A DNA stretch of 64,000 nt from Rhynochetos jubatus (GCA_027574665.1 CM050652.1:34677631-34741630); one strand, 5' to 3'; positions 25,380 through 38,273 are shown, numbered from the stretch's first letter. The notes: a model not told the origin generated them from the sequence alone. Program-made: numbers and translations.

Positions 25380-26473
25380 AAATGTGTGGCATGTTACTAT
25401 AAATATGATCACATTTCAAAAAACATTCATTAATGGCTGACTGCTTTAGTGGCTTAGTGAAAGTCAAGTGGATTATTTTTGCAATATGTTCCCCCCTATT
25501 AAGCCTTCTGTCCCAGCCTGACAAGAACCAAGAGAGTCCCAGAAGAGTGCACTCTAAACTGTAGTTTGAGGAAGCCACTAATGCTGCTGTGCTTGTTTTT
25601 ATTAGCCATCTTCACAAGCTAACAACATTGGCAAGGAACTTGGCTTTTGTTCTTGGCTGCAATTCTGTGACAAATGTTTCCAATCTAGGGCATCAATTTT
25701 TGACCTGTTAAACCAGAAGGATTCCCATTGTGGAAAAGGAGGAAATTCAGCCTGACATCTCTGAAGCTTCAATTAGTTCTGTTCTAAATGTCATCCAGAC
25801 AGAAATTAAGGAGGTCAAGAGAAATTCAGAAAGCAGAGAAGTGTATTCTTTCCTCAGTTAAAATTGTATGGTGAGTTCAACAGGCAGCAGTAAAACTTCC
25901 TCTGCACTCTGGTTTTAATCAAGGGTTGTCAACAATCGTACTTTCAGAGGTAGCGTGGGGTAAAAACGGTTGCTTTTGAGAAGCGAATGTACCACTTGTG
26001 GCCCTTTGCTTTAGACTTCAGGACATTCTGGATGAAGAAAGTGGTTAACACTGAGGTTTGCTAGATGCACATATAGATAACACAGGTCTTGCTAAGATAT
26101 TACAGTCCCATATGCAGGATGACCTACAAGTTAACACTAGTTTAGAGTCTCCCATAAAAACTTCTCTGCTTCTATCAACTTCCTTGGAAAGTTGGTAGCA
26201 TAAATTTTGAAATCACACAATAAATTGTTAGAACAGAAAACAAAACTGGCTCAGTCTCCAGTTGGGCTAATGTCCCCAAAGAATTGATCCATCACCCAGT
26301 CAGTGAAGAAAGAGCAGGAACTAGTCTCCAAAAGAGACTTCTGTTAGCCAGATGCTCTTCCCAAGATTTAGGGACTCTTATCTAGTCTCTTTCCAGCTGT
26401 GTAATGTTTTCCTGTTTTAGAGTCTCCCTCTCAGTTTGATACTGCTCACTGTTACAATGAGTTAGTGCTTCTT

Positions 26474-26775
26474 ATTAACTCTGTGTTGATTAGTATGAGC
26501 TTTGTATAACACATCACAGGATACAATTTAGTTTTATAAGAATTATGGTAGAAATATATAAAACAGTAAACAGAAGAGTAGCCGCCTTATTCTTGGATGA
26601 TTTTCATGGCCAAAGGCAAGATGAGAAGTGATAAACTCCTCAGTAAATGAGGATTCAGGGTTTCTCATCCTCTCTTTAGTGAATATTTTAGAAATGCATT
26701 TTGCTGCTGCCAAAAACTGCAGCATGTGCTAAAATCTGCATCTCTATTGCTGCAGAAAGTAAAGAATATAACAGA
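26474..26775 (+). repeat. Copy 1 of a diverged 300-bp direct repeat
   Basis: Aligns in the same orientation with 28797-29101. Shared landmarks in order: ATTAA..CTGTGTT near the start, TATAAC/CATAAC..TCACA, GTAGAAATATA, then a 31-nt perfectly identical block (26599-26629 = 28924-28954), GATGAGGATT or AATGAGGATT, GGTTTCTCATC, GAATATTT, GCTGCCAAAAAC and AATCTGCA or AATTTGCA. By eye I judge roughly two thirds to three quarters identity outside the perfect block. The sequence is not a repeat family I recognise. It could be an old interspersed repeat or a local segmental duplication. Confidence 0.85.
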
Positions 26776-28081
26776 AAATATCCTTGAAAATGGCCCATGA
26801 CATGACACGGTATTTCCATCTCACCCTGAGTCAGCATGTGTAGGTCCTCTGCTAGCCGTCAGACTTTTGCGGGGCTTTCACATCCAGGCATATGACTGCT
26901 AATAACATTCTAACTTCTGACTTCTTAATTATTACCTTCTTACATCACTCACCAACTCAGTGTTAAGACCTTGTTAACATATTATAAGACATTAATAGAC
27001 CTTTTATTACCAATTATATTTCAGGATTGCTTTTCATATAAATGTCCTGTTGCTAAGTGTATGTCATCTCGTTGATTCTACTCCCATGTACTGAATGCAG
27101 TAGTTAAAAATGGCTAATAACTCACATAATGTTACAGGTACATTTGGTACCTTTCTCTGCTCTGATTATAGACATATCAGCTCATTAAACACTAGTGTAA
27201 GAACACTAGCTGAGCCCTTCCTTTTAACAAACTACTAGTGTGAATCGAGAGGCTAAGCCCTTCTCTTTAACGAATCAGTAGCACTGCCTTCGTAATCGGG
27301 GGAGGCTGGGAAGAAATGGAAAGAGCACAGAGTTTCTGCCAGCATTTATAGCTACAGAAGTGGTGTTTTTTCATGTCTGATTTCAAACATTTTTTAAAAT
27401 GTACTCTTGTGACCTTTTCTGGTTGCTTCTTGTATTAAAAATGTTGATGTTCGTTATCAGAAAGGTTGCTGTATGTGCCACATTGAACAGAATTACTCCA
27501 TACAATCTTTTAGACACTGTAGAGTAGTACAGATATAACAGCAAACTAGTATAACAGGTAAACATGCATATACAAGATAATGTAACATATAGGTATATAT
27601 GTTTTCTAAGTCAGACTAATTTGGAGCCATTAGAGGTCAGAGAGACACTTGTTTCTACAGAGAATAAGACAGCATTTCTTGTGGTTGCCTTAATGAACAA
27701 AATCGGTCTTTTTTTGCTCCCAGTACAATTGCATACTAACTGCAAATTCTTTTCATGGCTCTAATGGGCTTCCTCTTCTGAAGCTTTAAATGGATAAAAA
27801 GGCTTTATCTTCACCCAGAATTGAGCCTGCAGCATCTGAAAGGTCTTTCTACACTTACCATAGGAAAATTAGCCCTCGAGCTATTGAAATGGAAGCCCTG
27901 TGTTTATCAGTGATCAGAAGGAAAAAGAGATGCAGAACTAAACACAAAGTGAAACACTTCTCCTTTAGATATCCCTGGTGGATCTCTCAGTCCAAATAAT
28001 AGATCAGGTCACAGGGCCCCTCTTCTCTCTGCAAAAGCACACAAGGGTCACTGCAAAGACAGTTGCTTTGTGCAGTCTTCC
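26776..28081. other. Unique non-coding DNA
   Basis: No recognisable gene or repeat. The interval between the two 300-bp repeat copies consists of this stretch plus the solo LTR that follows. Confidence 0.55.
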
Positions 28082-28660
28082 TGTGCTGGTTTTGGCTGGG
28101 ATAGAGTTGATTTTCCAGTATGTGACTATGTTTTGTATTTGTGCTGAAAACAGTATTGATAATTTTAGAGATGTTTTTGTTACTGCTGAGCAGTGCTTAC
28201 AGAGACTCAATGCCTTTTCTTTTCCTCACACCACCTTCACCAGCGAGTAGGCTGGAGGTGCACAAGAAGCTGGGAGGGGACACAGCTGGAAGAGCTGACT
28301 ACAACTGACCAAAGGGTTATTCCGTGCCATATGACACCATGCTCAGATAAAGCTGGGGGAAGAAAGAAGAGGGAATGTTCAGAGTGATGGCATTTGTCTT
28401 CTCAAGTGACTGTTATGTGTGATGGAGCCCTGCTTTCCTGGAGATGGCTGAACACTTGCCTGCCAGTGGAAACTGGTGAATGAATTCCTTGTTTTGCTTT
28501 GCTTGCATGTGTGGCATTTGCTTTACCTATTAAACTCTCTTTACCTCAACTCATGACTTTTCTGCCCTTTACCCTTCTCATTATCTGCCCCCATCCCACC
28601 AGGGGGAGTGAGCGAGCAGCTCTGTGGTGCTTAGTTGCTGGCTGGGGTTAAACCATGACA
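28082..28660 (+). mobile_element. Solo ERV LTR, TguLTR5-like, on plus strand, full length
   Basis: Runs from TGTGCTGGTTTTGGCTGGGA to GGCTGGGGTTAAACCATGACA: 579 bp with TG...CA ends. Internal landmarks are CAGTGCTTACAGAGACTCAA, GAGTAGGCTGGAGGTGCACA, TCCTGGAGATGGCTGAACAC, TTTACCTATTAAACTCTC (ATTAAA poly(A) signal) and GGGGGAGTGAGCGAGCAGC. Flanking CTTCC and CCTCT do not match, so the target-site duplication is lost or the copy arose by recombination. It matches 38274-38902 in inverted orientation across its length. No gag, pol or env sequence lies beside it. Confidence 0.92.
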
Positions 28661-28796
28661 CCTCTAGGCACAAAGAACTCACCATGAGCCTGTGCCCTTG
28701 ACTGTTCTACTTGTTTGTGGATTCTCTTTTCCGCCCCTTAAATCTGATTTTCTTATTGGTATGTTGGGATAGTACTGCTTGATCTCACCACATCTC

Positions 28797-29101
28797 ATTA
28801 AAGCTGTGTTTACCAGTAACGTGTCTGCATAACAGGTCACATGGCACCATTGAAAAGTATAAGAAATATTTCAGCACAAAAATATGCTGTAGAAATATAA
28901 TAGTGCCCATCTGACTCCTGGCTGATTTTCATGGCCAAAGGCAAGATGAGAAGTAATAACTAATTCCACAGTAGATGAGGATTTAAGGTTTCTCATCTTT
29001 TCTTTGCTGAATATTTAGATAAAATTCATTTTATAGCTGCCAAAAACATTATAGCACATACCACAATTTGCAGTTCCATTACCCAAGATAAATTAATACA
29101 G
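28797..29101 (+). repeat. Copy 2 of a diverged 300-bp direct repeat
   Basis: Partner of 26474-26775, about 2.3 kb downstream and in the same orientation. It contains the identical 31-nt block at 28924-28954. Beyond about 29100 the two copies no longer align, with CAGTTTGACAAAGTG here against a different sequence at copy 1, which gives a fairly sharp right boundary. Copy lengths of 302 and 305 bp are nearly equal. Confidence 0.85.
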
Positions 29102-31380
29102 TTTGACAAAGTGATTCAACAGACTTGCTCTGTTATTATTACCTGTTTCAGAACTCCCAAATAAAATCAGTCAGCTGCAATGTATACTGTGTCTTCCAGA
29201 ACTCCGTTAGTTCTCTTGGTACCTTAAATACGAATAACTGCTGGAAAGGGAAAGGTTATATTAATGCCTCTAAATATCATACCAAATAATTAAGTTGTCT
29301 AAAACAGAGGTAACAAACTTATTTTAGAACCTTCCCCATACTAGCAATTTGGTGATATTAGTAGTTAATAAGACACAGATTCTCAAGGGCTATTAAATTA
29401 CCTTACAAATGACAGTCCAGGAAAAGCATTATTTGCATTTTAAACTGAGGAAATTGAGGAATAAAAATGCTATTAGAGAAAACATAAATGGTGAATCACA
29501 TATAAGACATAAAAGAGCAGAAATGGTGGCACAGATTCGTTTAAGAGCACTTAACTGGGTCAAGCTAGTTGTACAGTCACACCATATTCCCTTTGTTGAG
29601 TTAGGGATTAGACCAGTAAATACATTTTGCCATTATTGACAAAAGGCCACAGACTTTGTATTGCCCTTACAGTGCTGGGTCTGACGACTTGCCAGGGCAT
29701 GACTTGGCATGGCTTAGATATGATATCTATTGTCTAGGAGTGAGGTAATTATTGTCAAAATTCTTTTTATCTTATTTTGAGTTCATAATAACATGTAGTT
29801 ATTCTATGTGGATTGAACAATCTAGGACTCTAGAGCAAAAATTGGATGGATGATCTGAGGTCCCAGGGTATAAACACCAATGACAATGGCCTACAAGCAG
29901 TCACTATACAAGTGCAGCCTCATGAGTAATGTGACTCCAGTTGTAAAGAAAAACAAACAAACAAAAAAAAATGGAGTCATCTGGAAACAAAATATGTAAC
30001 TTATGAGAAGGATGTGTGAAGAAAACACATAAAAATAAATCCAAGCAGATGCAAGACTGAGTAAGAAACCCATATCAAGCCCTCTGCTGAAAGATCTCAG
30101 GACTTGTTATACACTTCCTTTTTCTGTTCTTCTTCAGAATTTCTGAAGAGTCAACCCTGGACCTAGAGAGACATTGAAAGGGTGAGCACAACACCAATGA
30201 ACAAGGGGGGGATACTAAGAAGGCTTATAGCATAAAAATGTTAAGAATATTATTGATAAAGATTCTCTGTGTCAGTTTGGACTATTAGACTGATTAAACA
30301 TTAACAGGGCTAGCAACAAATTCTTAGCTCCATATATATTATGCTAATGCCTTTTGCTCATAACTAAATTCTGAGCATAGTGAGACAGAGAGCCTAAGGC
30401 ACATGGACTGCCACGAGCTACACGGTCCTCTGTTAACACTTCAGTTCTATTCCCAGAGTGAAGCACTGTAAGTTCTCCAGGAGCTCAATACCTTTCCTGT
30501 CAGCAATAATACCCCTATTTACAGACAAGGTTATGAATTGTTACTCTGTGTTTAAAGGAAATTACACTGCTTTCAACATATACTAATTATGGTACATTTG
30601 AATGAAAAACTAATTTTCTAATACGAATTACCAATAAATAATATCCATTTTCAGAAGGAGGAGCTGAACTGCTGGTCAGTTTCACAGATAATAATCAGTG
30701 AATTGAAAATAACACTTTTCCACACAAGGGATTTCATCCTTCCTGATAATGGCTTACTGCTTTCAGTCTTTAAATACATGGTATTGTTGCTTTCTGCCCA
30801 CTCTGGAATGGTTGCATTTCAATAAGAGGCGAAATAACATTCTTCCTATTACATATGGCAAAACCCCCTACCATGTAAATAGAATGTCATTTTTGTTATT
30901 AGTGTCTTTCCAGACCATTCTTCATACTGCAGAGTTAGCACTTTTCAACTGACTATCACATTGTAGAATATTGTCTTTCTCTCTTATGTTCGGTATCAAA
31001 AAATACCATGACAGATTAATCCTGTTCAGTAGCATGATGTCCCAGCAGGAACACTGAAAGGAACACATGCCAGCTTTTTCAAAACCAGAGTTCCTGCAAC
31101 AGTATCTTTCATTTCTTTGGAATTCATGATTTCTCAGTAAGCCAGAATAAGAGTGGGAAATCACTGACAACGAGCCTAAAACAAAAGCAGCCTTAAATAA
31201 ACTCAGCATTTGCTAAATAAAGTCCTGGGCAAGGGAATAATAGGGAAATTATTTTTGGGACTACAACCAGTGCAAAACCAAACAATACTGAAGTTAAACA
31301 ATTCCAAAATGGAAATGTGGTAAGACTAATTTGGGCTCCCTTGGAGCTCTGTGAGTATATAGGAATCAAAAAGGGATTAT
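29102..31380. other. Unique non-coding DNA
   Basis: AT-rich with no recognisable gene. A short run of AAAC units (29950-29970) is the only simple repeat of note. Confidence 0.55.
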
Positions 31381-32925
31381 CCAAAAAGCATAAACAGGGA
31401 AAAATTACTTAGGGTGATTAAGAAATTAATATAGAAGCACAAACAGGCAAAACCAGGAGTGGATAAGTATAAATGTGTAAAATCCAGCAATGGATAATAA
31501 GCTAGCAAAGGATAGTTAAAAAACAAAAAAAACCAAAAAAATATAAAAACATTAGAGGGCATGGCAAAACAAAGTAAAATGTCTTGAGCTTCATGGAGAT
31601 GGTGTGCTATTAACAGATGGAATAGTAAAAGCAGAAATGTCTCAGGGCTTTTCACTTCGTTTTTCACAAAAAGGTTAATAGTGATCAAAGGCTTCACAAG
31701 ACTGCTGTTAGTAATAAAGGGATGTGCACATAGGCCAGACTAGAATAAGAATACATCAGCGTATATTCAGGTATTTGGGAAAGTTATACATATTCAAGTC
31801 ACAAGGCTTGGGAAAATTTATTGTAGAGTGAAGCAATCTTTGAATTGTTAGTGATTATCTTCTAGACTTTGTGGAGAATAGATGAAATCTGAAAGCGATG
31901 GAGAAGAATAGATATTGATCTTACTTTTAAGAAAAGGAAAAATAAACACCTGGGGAATTAAAGATCAGTAAACATAACTTTGTTATGCAGAATGATACTG
32001 AAGTAAATGATTAAATAATCAATTTATAAGCTCCCAAAAACAATGAAGTAACATTAAGCATCCACTATCCATTTCTTGAGAGAAGCCTTTTCAGTGACTA
32101 ACCTGTTTGCTTTTACTGGCTCTCTGCCTCAGTAAACAAGCAGCACAACCCAAGCTGTGTACGAACAGGGCAATGGTTTTGGCACAGTCACTCACAGGAT
32201 AAAAAGCAGGAGGAAATGGTCTGCTATGACATCAACCCAGCCACTGAAAGAGTTAATGAGAATGATCAGTGTCTGACATTTTGGTTCTGCCTGAACACAG
32301 GTGCGTAGCAGGCAAAAGACCCATTTTTAATGCAATTATCACTAGGTTGCATCACACTGGAAGATCTGCACTACATATAATTCTAGCCAGGATTTTCATT
32401 AACAGTACAAATAGTGGAAAAGCTCCTTATAACATCTATGGATAATTGAAGTAGGAGAGGCTGCAAGCACTTTGGAGAGTAGGTTTATAATTCCAAATAA
32501 TCTTGATAAATTGATGAAATGGGCTGAGATCAATATGGCAAAATTCAGTAACAACAGTTATGAAGTACTAAAGGAAACACAAGTGCACACATATAACATG
32601 AGAAACGAGTGACTAGGTAGCTGAAGTGCAAACAAGACCTAGGATGTCTAAGGACTGAAAACTGGATAGAAGTCAACAGTGTGCTGCTGTTGCAGAGAAG
32701 GACCGTATTAGCAGGAGTATGGCATGTAAGAAACAGAAGGCAACAGTCCTGCTGTACAAGGCACTAGATTGGCATCCACTGGAGTCCAGTTTTCAGCAGC
32801 ACACTTTCAGAAAAATGCAAATAAGCTAAACAAAATGCAGAAGACAGCAATAACAATTAAATAGTTTAGAATACACAAACTGTAGAAAGAGGTTGAAAAA
32901 TAGAGCATTTTTAGGCTGAAAAAGT
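31381..32925 (+). mobile_element. Old CR1-type LINE relic with internal deletions
   Basis: Several phrases follow, in order, the plus-strand sequence of an old amniote CR1. GGGGAATTAAAGATCAGTAA is at 31953-31972 (the 'GNYRPVS' region). AATCTTGATAAATTGATGAA and ATGGGCTGAGATCAATATGG (32500-32540) are the segment after motif C. GAGTGACTAGGTAGC is followed by AAGTCAACAGTGTGCTGCTG and TTGCAGAGAAGGAC (32605-32705). Then come AACAGTCCTGCTGTACAAGG, GGAGTCCAGTTTTCAGCAGC, ACACTTTCAGAAAAATG (32745-32815) and AAGAGGTTGAAAAATAGAGC (32888-32907). These are equivalent to the C-terminal ORF2 region. All frames are broken. The left edge is uncertain; the part right of about 31920 is the secure portion. This copy is much older than the CR1 at 17.9-19.2 kb. 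Confidence 0.75.
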
Positions 32926-34350
32926 CAGAAGGGAAGGCAAGATCCACTCCATCATTGCCACTCCGTGCTCCGTCACAATCTTTATGGCTCAGCTGACTCC
33001 TCCCGAGTATGTCTCTTTTCCTCACCAGTTGGGGGTGGAAAAAGGTACCTAGACTAAATTCTTCCATATTACCAGCAAACCAATAGCTCAGTCACTTAAA
33101 ACTGAAACAGCCTATTTACTTTGACAAGCCAATTGTCCCATCTTTTGACTTCCCCACCTCTATCCTGATTTCCTTCAGCTTTTCTTAATAACCCTGTGAT
33201 AGTAGTATAAAAATTAAGCTGCCTTTATAAAAGCACAGCTAGACGTTACAGACTAGATTTAGCTCAGTGCATGACTTATTAATTGGGACACTTACGAGTA
33301 TAAATTGACCTGTCATTTTTAGGACCTTATACTTGATAATATGCCTAATCCTTAAAATACGCAAGATAAAGATAAAAATACAGCCTGTTATCAGGAAGCC
33401 ATTCTAAACCAGCTCCAAAATAATATCAATTGAAACAACACTTCTCAGCTGATTTCTGCTTCTCTGACACTGCCTTGCTCCCATAGTACCATAAACAAAT
33501 CACGCATTTTCACAGAAGAAACTTAGCTCATTTATGGCACTTGAGCACAGTAATGATCCTTACAAGACTTAAGGTACGTGGTAATAACCCTTATGTCTCA
33601 TCAACTAGCTTAGTAAGTAAAGAATTTCATCTGGAATATCGTACTCCCTTGTTTACACTGGAAGATGAAGCTGGAGGAATAGCACTACATTATATCATCC
33701 TGTATGCCATGACCTGGAGGTAGCATTGAACCTTTATTTGAGCAAGGAGAATGTCAGAAGGAACCTTCAGTGTCTTGCTCAGGTAAGAATCAAATAAATG
33801 TTGGAAAATTTGCAGTCCAAACCCCAGTAGACATGGACAACCTACAAAACTGACTGTTCAGTCAGATAATGGTGTTCCTCTTCAGAGACTTTAGGATAAG
33901 CATGCATTTCCTCTTCAGTTTTGGTTTTCTGCTGCTAGAGAGACCATTTCCAGACTTCACAGCATATTTGCCTTGCAGACAAGTCTTCCTTCTACCTTCC
34001 TGGCATTTGACTAGGACAGAGTGATGACCCACTAAAACACACGAATAAGAACTGGAAATTTATGTAAGAGTTTTAGCAGTTAAATTTGGTTTTCTAGTAT
34101 TTTTTGTTTCCTCTTTGGGGGGCAATCTGACATGACAGCAGGCAATAAGAAGGCAGAGATGATAAATGCTCCTAAATCAGACTGTTTCTTTTCTTATACG
34201 AGAGATTCTCCTATTCGTATTTACCAATGCAGCAAGCTCCATGTTTGACGACAATTTGAAACATCATCACAATGAAGGAGTGAGAAATCTCTTGAACCCA
34301 CGTAGTGTTGTCAGAACCCAAGCTTAAAGCCCAGAGTAAAAGGAAGAATC
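32926..34350. other. Unique non-coding DNA
   Basis: No gene or transposon recognised. The segment 33200-33360 has several homeodomain-like ATTA words, but nothing beyond that supports a function. Confidence 0.5.
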
Positions 34351-34359
34351 AGGCCAGAT

Positions 34360-34900
34360 CCAGCAGCCCAAAGGAGGTGAGGCTGCTGCAGCTCCACAGC
34401 TTGGGTCCAGCCAGTAGCAAGGCTGAGCATGGAGTCCCAGTAGATACACACAGAGCACATGTATGCACCACATATATACAAATACATGCAGCTGGCCACA
34501 CACACAATATGTATAACACTCACACAAACAGAGGCAGCACCAATGGCTTCATCCTGCTCCACTTTCTGGATGAGCTGAATGGAAGACCACTAGTGAGAAT
34601 GTATCTCTATATATCTATATGTGTGTGTATATATGTATACATGCATATATATAAATAGCTATATATATATAGAGGAATGCATATGCAATGTCGACCCCTC
34701 CAACATGTGGATTCTGACACCCATTCTGACCAGTAACTCATGCCTGGATCCCTGGTATCCCCAGCTGCTGGCACCTGGGTACAGATGATTCCCTGAGGCC
34801 ACAGTCCCACTCCACCTGCTCGAACATACCCCGCTCACACAGACACACACACAGAAAAACTGGCCAGGACTCCCAGGGTACCCAGCAACAAACTGTGCTG
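34360..34900. mobile_element. LTR-like GC-richer block with CA/TA runs (tentative)
   Basis: Shares with the block at 15.7-16.4 kb the phrase CCCCAGCTGCTGGCACC, here within 34758-34776, and looser relatives such as GGTCCAGCCAGTAGCAAGGC and AGTCCCAGTAGATACAC. CA-rich words and a TA/TG microsatellite lie inside. I think both blocks could derive from one LTR family, but ends, orientation and family are unknown. Overlapping frames on both strands in this region (34305-34658, 34311-34562, 34607-34810) are products of simple repeats. Confidence 0.3.
34601..34672. repeat. Imperfect TA/TG microsatellite
   Basis: Alternating TA with TCTA, TGTG and TACATGCA interruptions, ending in an uninterrupted run of TA units at about 34659-34671. 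Long enough to be length-polymorphic. Confidence 0.9.
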
Positions 34901-35270
34901 TGGTGTCACGTTCTGTGTTCCTTTTTAGATGTGCAGACCAGCTTTTACCACATAACCTAGCAAGGAGAAGGCAGTCAGTGACAGGGAATCACATTAAGGA
35001 ATGGGAAGGAGGTAGTGGATTAGGCAGGAGAGAAGTCCATTCAGGATTATAAAAGAAGGAAGGGAAATCTGCAGAAAACTGAGGTAAACTCTGAAATGAT
35101 GGGAGAGAGTTCTTCAGTAAAAGCCCAAGAAAACAGATGAGATTTTATGGACTTGGTTTTGGAATAAGAAAAAACAGTTCTGGATTGAGTTCCTGCTTGT
35201 TTGCTACTGTGTATCCCAAAGTTGTCAAAACTGCAAATGCAACAATGTGCAATACCATGGAAACCTTTTC

Positions 35271-35293
35271 TTTTTTTTTTTTTTTTTTTTTTT
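35271..35293. repeat. Poly(T) tract, T23
   Basis: Uninterrupted T23 followed by AATAAAAGGC. It would be a poly(A) tail on the minus strand, but I recognise no retrocopy to its left and see no target-site duplication. Confidence 0.92.
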
Positions 35294-35780
35294 AATAAAA
35301 GGCTGCCAAAACACACAGTGGGCAGAAGCTCAAACTAGTGCTTGGGAACGTTACTTACTCATCCCAGGTACTCATCCAAATATTTGACTGGGATTGCCAA
35401 AACCACATAAGGAAAAATAAAATTCTGAACCACGCCTTGAGAAGAAACTGGGACTGTGACGCTTATACAACATGGGAGGTGTCCTACAGTTCACAACACA
35501 GAAAGCCTGCCAGCAGATGTTTGCCAATTTATGCATGCCTCATGCCTTGGCCCTTTGCAGCATCTTGTATGTAATGGAAGAGAAGCCTGCACAAGAGGAA
35601 GGCAAACAAAAGGAAAAAGTAATAGAAATGGACGTTTTGAGCAATAGAATAGGGAAAAGATGTCAAGTCCATTTTGTCAGAAACTTACTCTGTCCTAATC
35701 TTTCCTGCATAAAGATACTGTAACAACCTTTTTTTCTAATTAGAATTCTTCTGAAAATACCAGTGAAAGGTATTGTGCAG

Positions 35781-35935
35781 CCTCCATCCTTGGAGATTTT
35801 TAAGTCTAGTCCAGATGAAGCCCTGAGTAATCTGGTCTGATCTCAGAGATGACCCTGCTTTCTGTCAGAGGTTACAGTAGGGACCTGCTGAGGTTTCTTC
35901 CAGCCTGAACTGTCCTGTGTTTCTGTCATCCTGAA
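35781..35935 (+). mobile_element. CR1 LINE 3' end fragment
   Basis: CCATCCTTGGAGATTTTTAA, CCAGATGAAGCCCTGAG, AATCTGGTCTGATCTCAGAG, GACCCTGCTT and CTTCCAGCCTGAACTGTCCT, then GTGTTTCTGTC, follow the CR1 3' end in order with many substitutions. It is about 155 bp and more diverged than the copy at 14.65 kb. Confidence 0.85.
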
Positions 35936-38273
35936 AAACTTTGTACAGCAGAAAGTTCATTTGCTTATCTGAAAGCAGCCAAGGCAGAGGGCAGATTCTG
36001 AAAAGTTTGTAAACATGTCGTATCTACGGATATCTCTTTCCACAACCCATCCGTTACAATAGTGGATACATGCATGGCAGAGAAGTTCGGGGTACTTTTA
36101 CCTCAAGAATAGTTGAGTTCAAACAAAGGAGTCCATTGAGCCTGAACCCAAATTATCTTAGAACGTCACTCTGTGACATCTGTCAGTATAAATGCCATCA
36201 AACTATGACACAAGAAGAGGGTGAGTTTCAAGGAGAAGTCGTCCACTCAAAGGAGCTGTCAGTTTCTTTAGCCTCCAGGGACGAGTCAACAGAAGTTGGA
36301 CTTGTTAACAACAGCTCCTCTCTTGACAATCGCCTATGACCAGCCTCTTGAAGTACTTCCTTTTCTAGGTTGCCATAACAGTGTTGCTGCAAAGTTCATG
36401 TTTGCAATTTTTTTTCATTTCATTGTGACCTTGTGGGATAGACTTGTCAGCTAAACCTACTTTCCACCGTTCAAGCAGCACAAAAGGTATCATTGACAAT
36501 TGATGAGAATTATGTCTATGCCAAGAAGCTTTCCATTTGCAGAAGGATGGTGACGGCAGGATTGTTACTTCCCATGGCATTGTATTTAGTGTAATGGGTA
36601 GGAAGGAAAAGTTGACAATAATAGGTAATGAAACAGTACTCAAAGTAAGCTGATAAATATAAACTGCAGATGCTGGTTGGGAACTGTTTAACCAGCAACA
36701 GGAAGCAAAGATGAAAAGCTGTAAACATTTCACTGCACCTGAGTAAAGCTCAGATGTAGCTAAAACCATGCTCCTGCTGTCCCTGTTTAATCTGGTTAGC
36801 TCATACATGCTGCTTGTGAATGATTTGTATTTTTATCCCGAGTTCCTTCACCCTGACCTTAAAATGTTCTGTAAATGAGGAAGAGAGTGTAAAAGATACG
36901 CAGTAACGCAAGAATTGGAAGCAATTGGAAAAATTACTGACAAAACGATGTCCCTTCCATAAATACAGCATTATGAGTATTGACAGGAACAACGCTGTGT
37001 ACAAGATTCTGATTTCCACTCAGGCAAGAAATTGATGCCCTTTAAAAGCAGTCATTCATAACACCGGGGAAAATTTTCACTATGCTGAACATGCAGCAGC
37101 TGGTGGGATGCTCAAATGTCATGTTTTCTCTGTGAGGACATGAAATTATTGAAGAGTAAATATTTTAAAAGTAAAATAGAGCTAAGGAGGCTTTTGTGGC
37201 ATGGGAGATTTACACTTCCTAAAGTTGTCCTAAGAATAAGTTTGTTCTTTCCATTTAAATTATGTCCATGGCAATTAACAGCTACAAAGCGGTTGACAAA
37301 GCATTCGTTAATGGTGAACACACATGAACCAAGAAAGGATAAATACACTACCTTTCCTGGAAAGTCATATGAAAGTTGTGTATAGACTCTTTCCTTAGTA
37401 GTTTCCATCTCAGTAAGATGGCTATAATCATACAGAAGTTTCTTACAATGGCATGGAATGTCCTTATGTTTGTCTGTCAATGAGCAATTCTTACGTCCCT
37501 TCTTCCAAGAAAGTATATTACATATTACTACACATTATGTATTACTACAGTTTGTTTTGCAAAAACAAATGCAAAATAAGGAATTTAAAATGTTAGAAGA
37601 TGCACATAAGGAACACTGATACAGCTGGATGATGATCATGAGTCTATTTTCTGCACTGGTATGGTATGCTAACATCCAATCAGAATCTGCTGCATGTGTC
37701 AAGTCCTGTCAAATTACATCTTCACACCTTTCTGGAGGCTAATCTTTAGCTAATCTAAAATTTATATTTAACACAAATGGATCAAATAATGGCACATATT
37801 TTGTTTGTTGCTCATATGTGATAATTGTTAATACCTTTAGCTAGTATTTTGCATTAATGTATATTATATTAGATTACATAAGTTCACTTCATCTTGTGGG
37901 CTGAGGAGGTTAAACATTGTGGGGGCAAATGAACCCTCTTTGAGTCTCATTTCATGAAGGGTAAATTGTAGTGGTGATGTAACCATTAAAATATCACCAT
38001 TTTTTTGCTGAGCATTTTTAGAGAAATCTGCCTTAACACTTTTGGTTATACAGCTGATTATTAATGGTCCTGGAACCTCAAATGCTCTGCCAAACCACTA
38101 AAGAGCTAAGTGACATTTAGTGCTATAAAATTAGTGTCCACAGACTACACTGCATGTTTCTGTCCTACTGTAAAGGGTCATCTTGAAAGTGAAGACTGAA
38201 GACTTCTACCCCTATGCTTTGTGATAATACTGCCAGCAAATTATGTTAATGATGATGACAACTGCATACAAAC
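35936..38273. other. Unique non-coding DNA
   Basis: No gene recognised. Longer frames (36070-36339 plus, 36365-36808 minus of 147 codons, 37112-37480 minus of 122 codons) have no domain, overlap other frames and show AT-rich composition like their surroundings. Confidence 0.55.

Larger units (their letters stand above)
21099..26473. other. Unique non-coding DNA
   Basis: AT-rich with no supportable gene. The stretch 23400-24110 shifts from an AT-rich run (repeated TTAATAAATAACAATTAAAT-like words) to a more GC-balanced sequence, which loosely recalls the layout of a minus-strand LTR. I could not match it to any LTR in the window, so it is left unassigned. Frames at 23661-23855, 23865-24056 and 23959-24219 fall in it and have no domain. 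Confidence 0.5.

Noticed and set aside
34305-34850. Cysteine- and tyrosine-rich peptides on both strands
   Set aside because: They come from CA/TG and TA microsatellites read in different frames.
36365-36808. 147-codon minus-strand frame
   Set aside because: No recognisable family, no splice context, and another frame on the same strand overlaps it.
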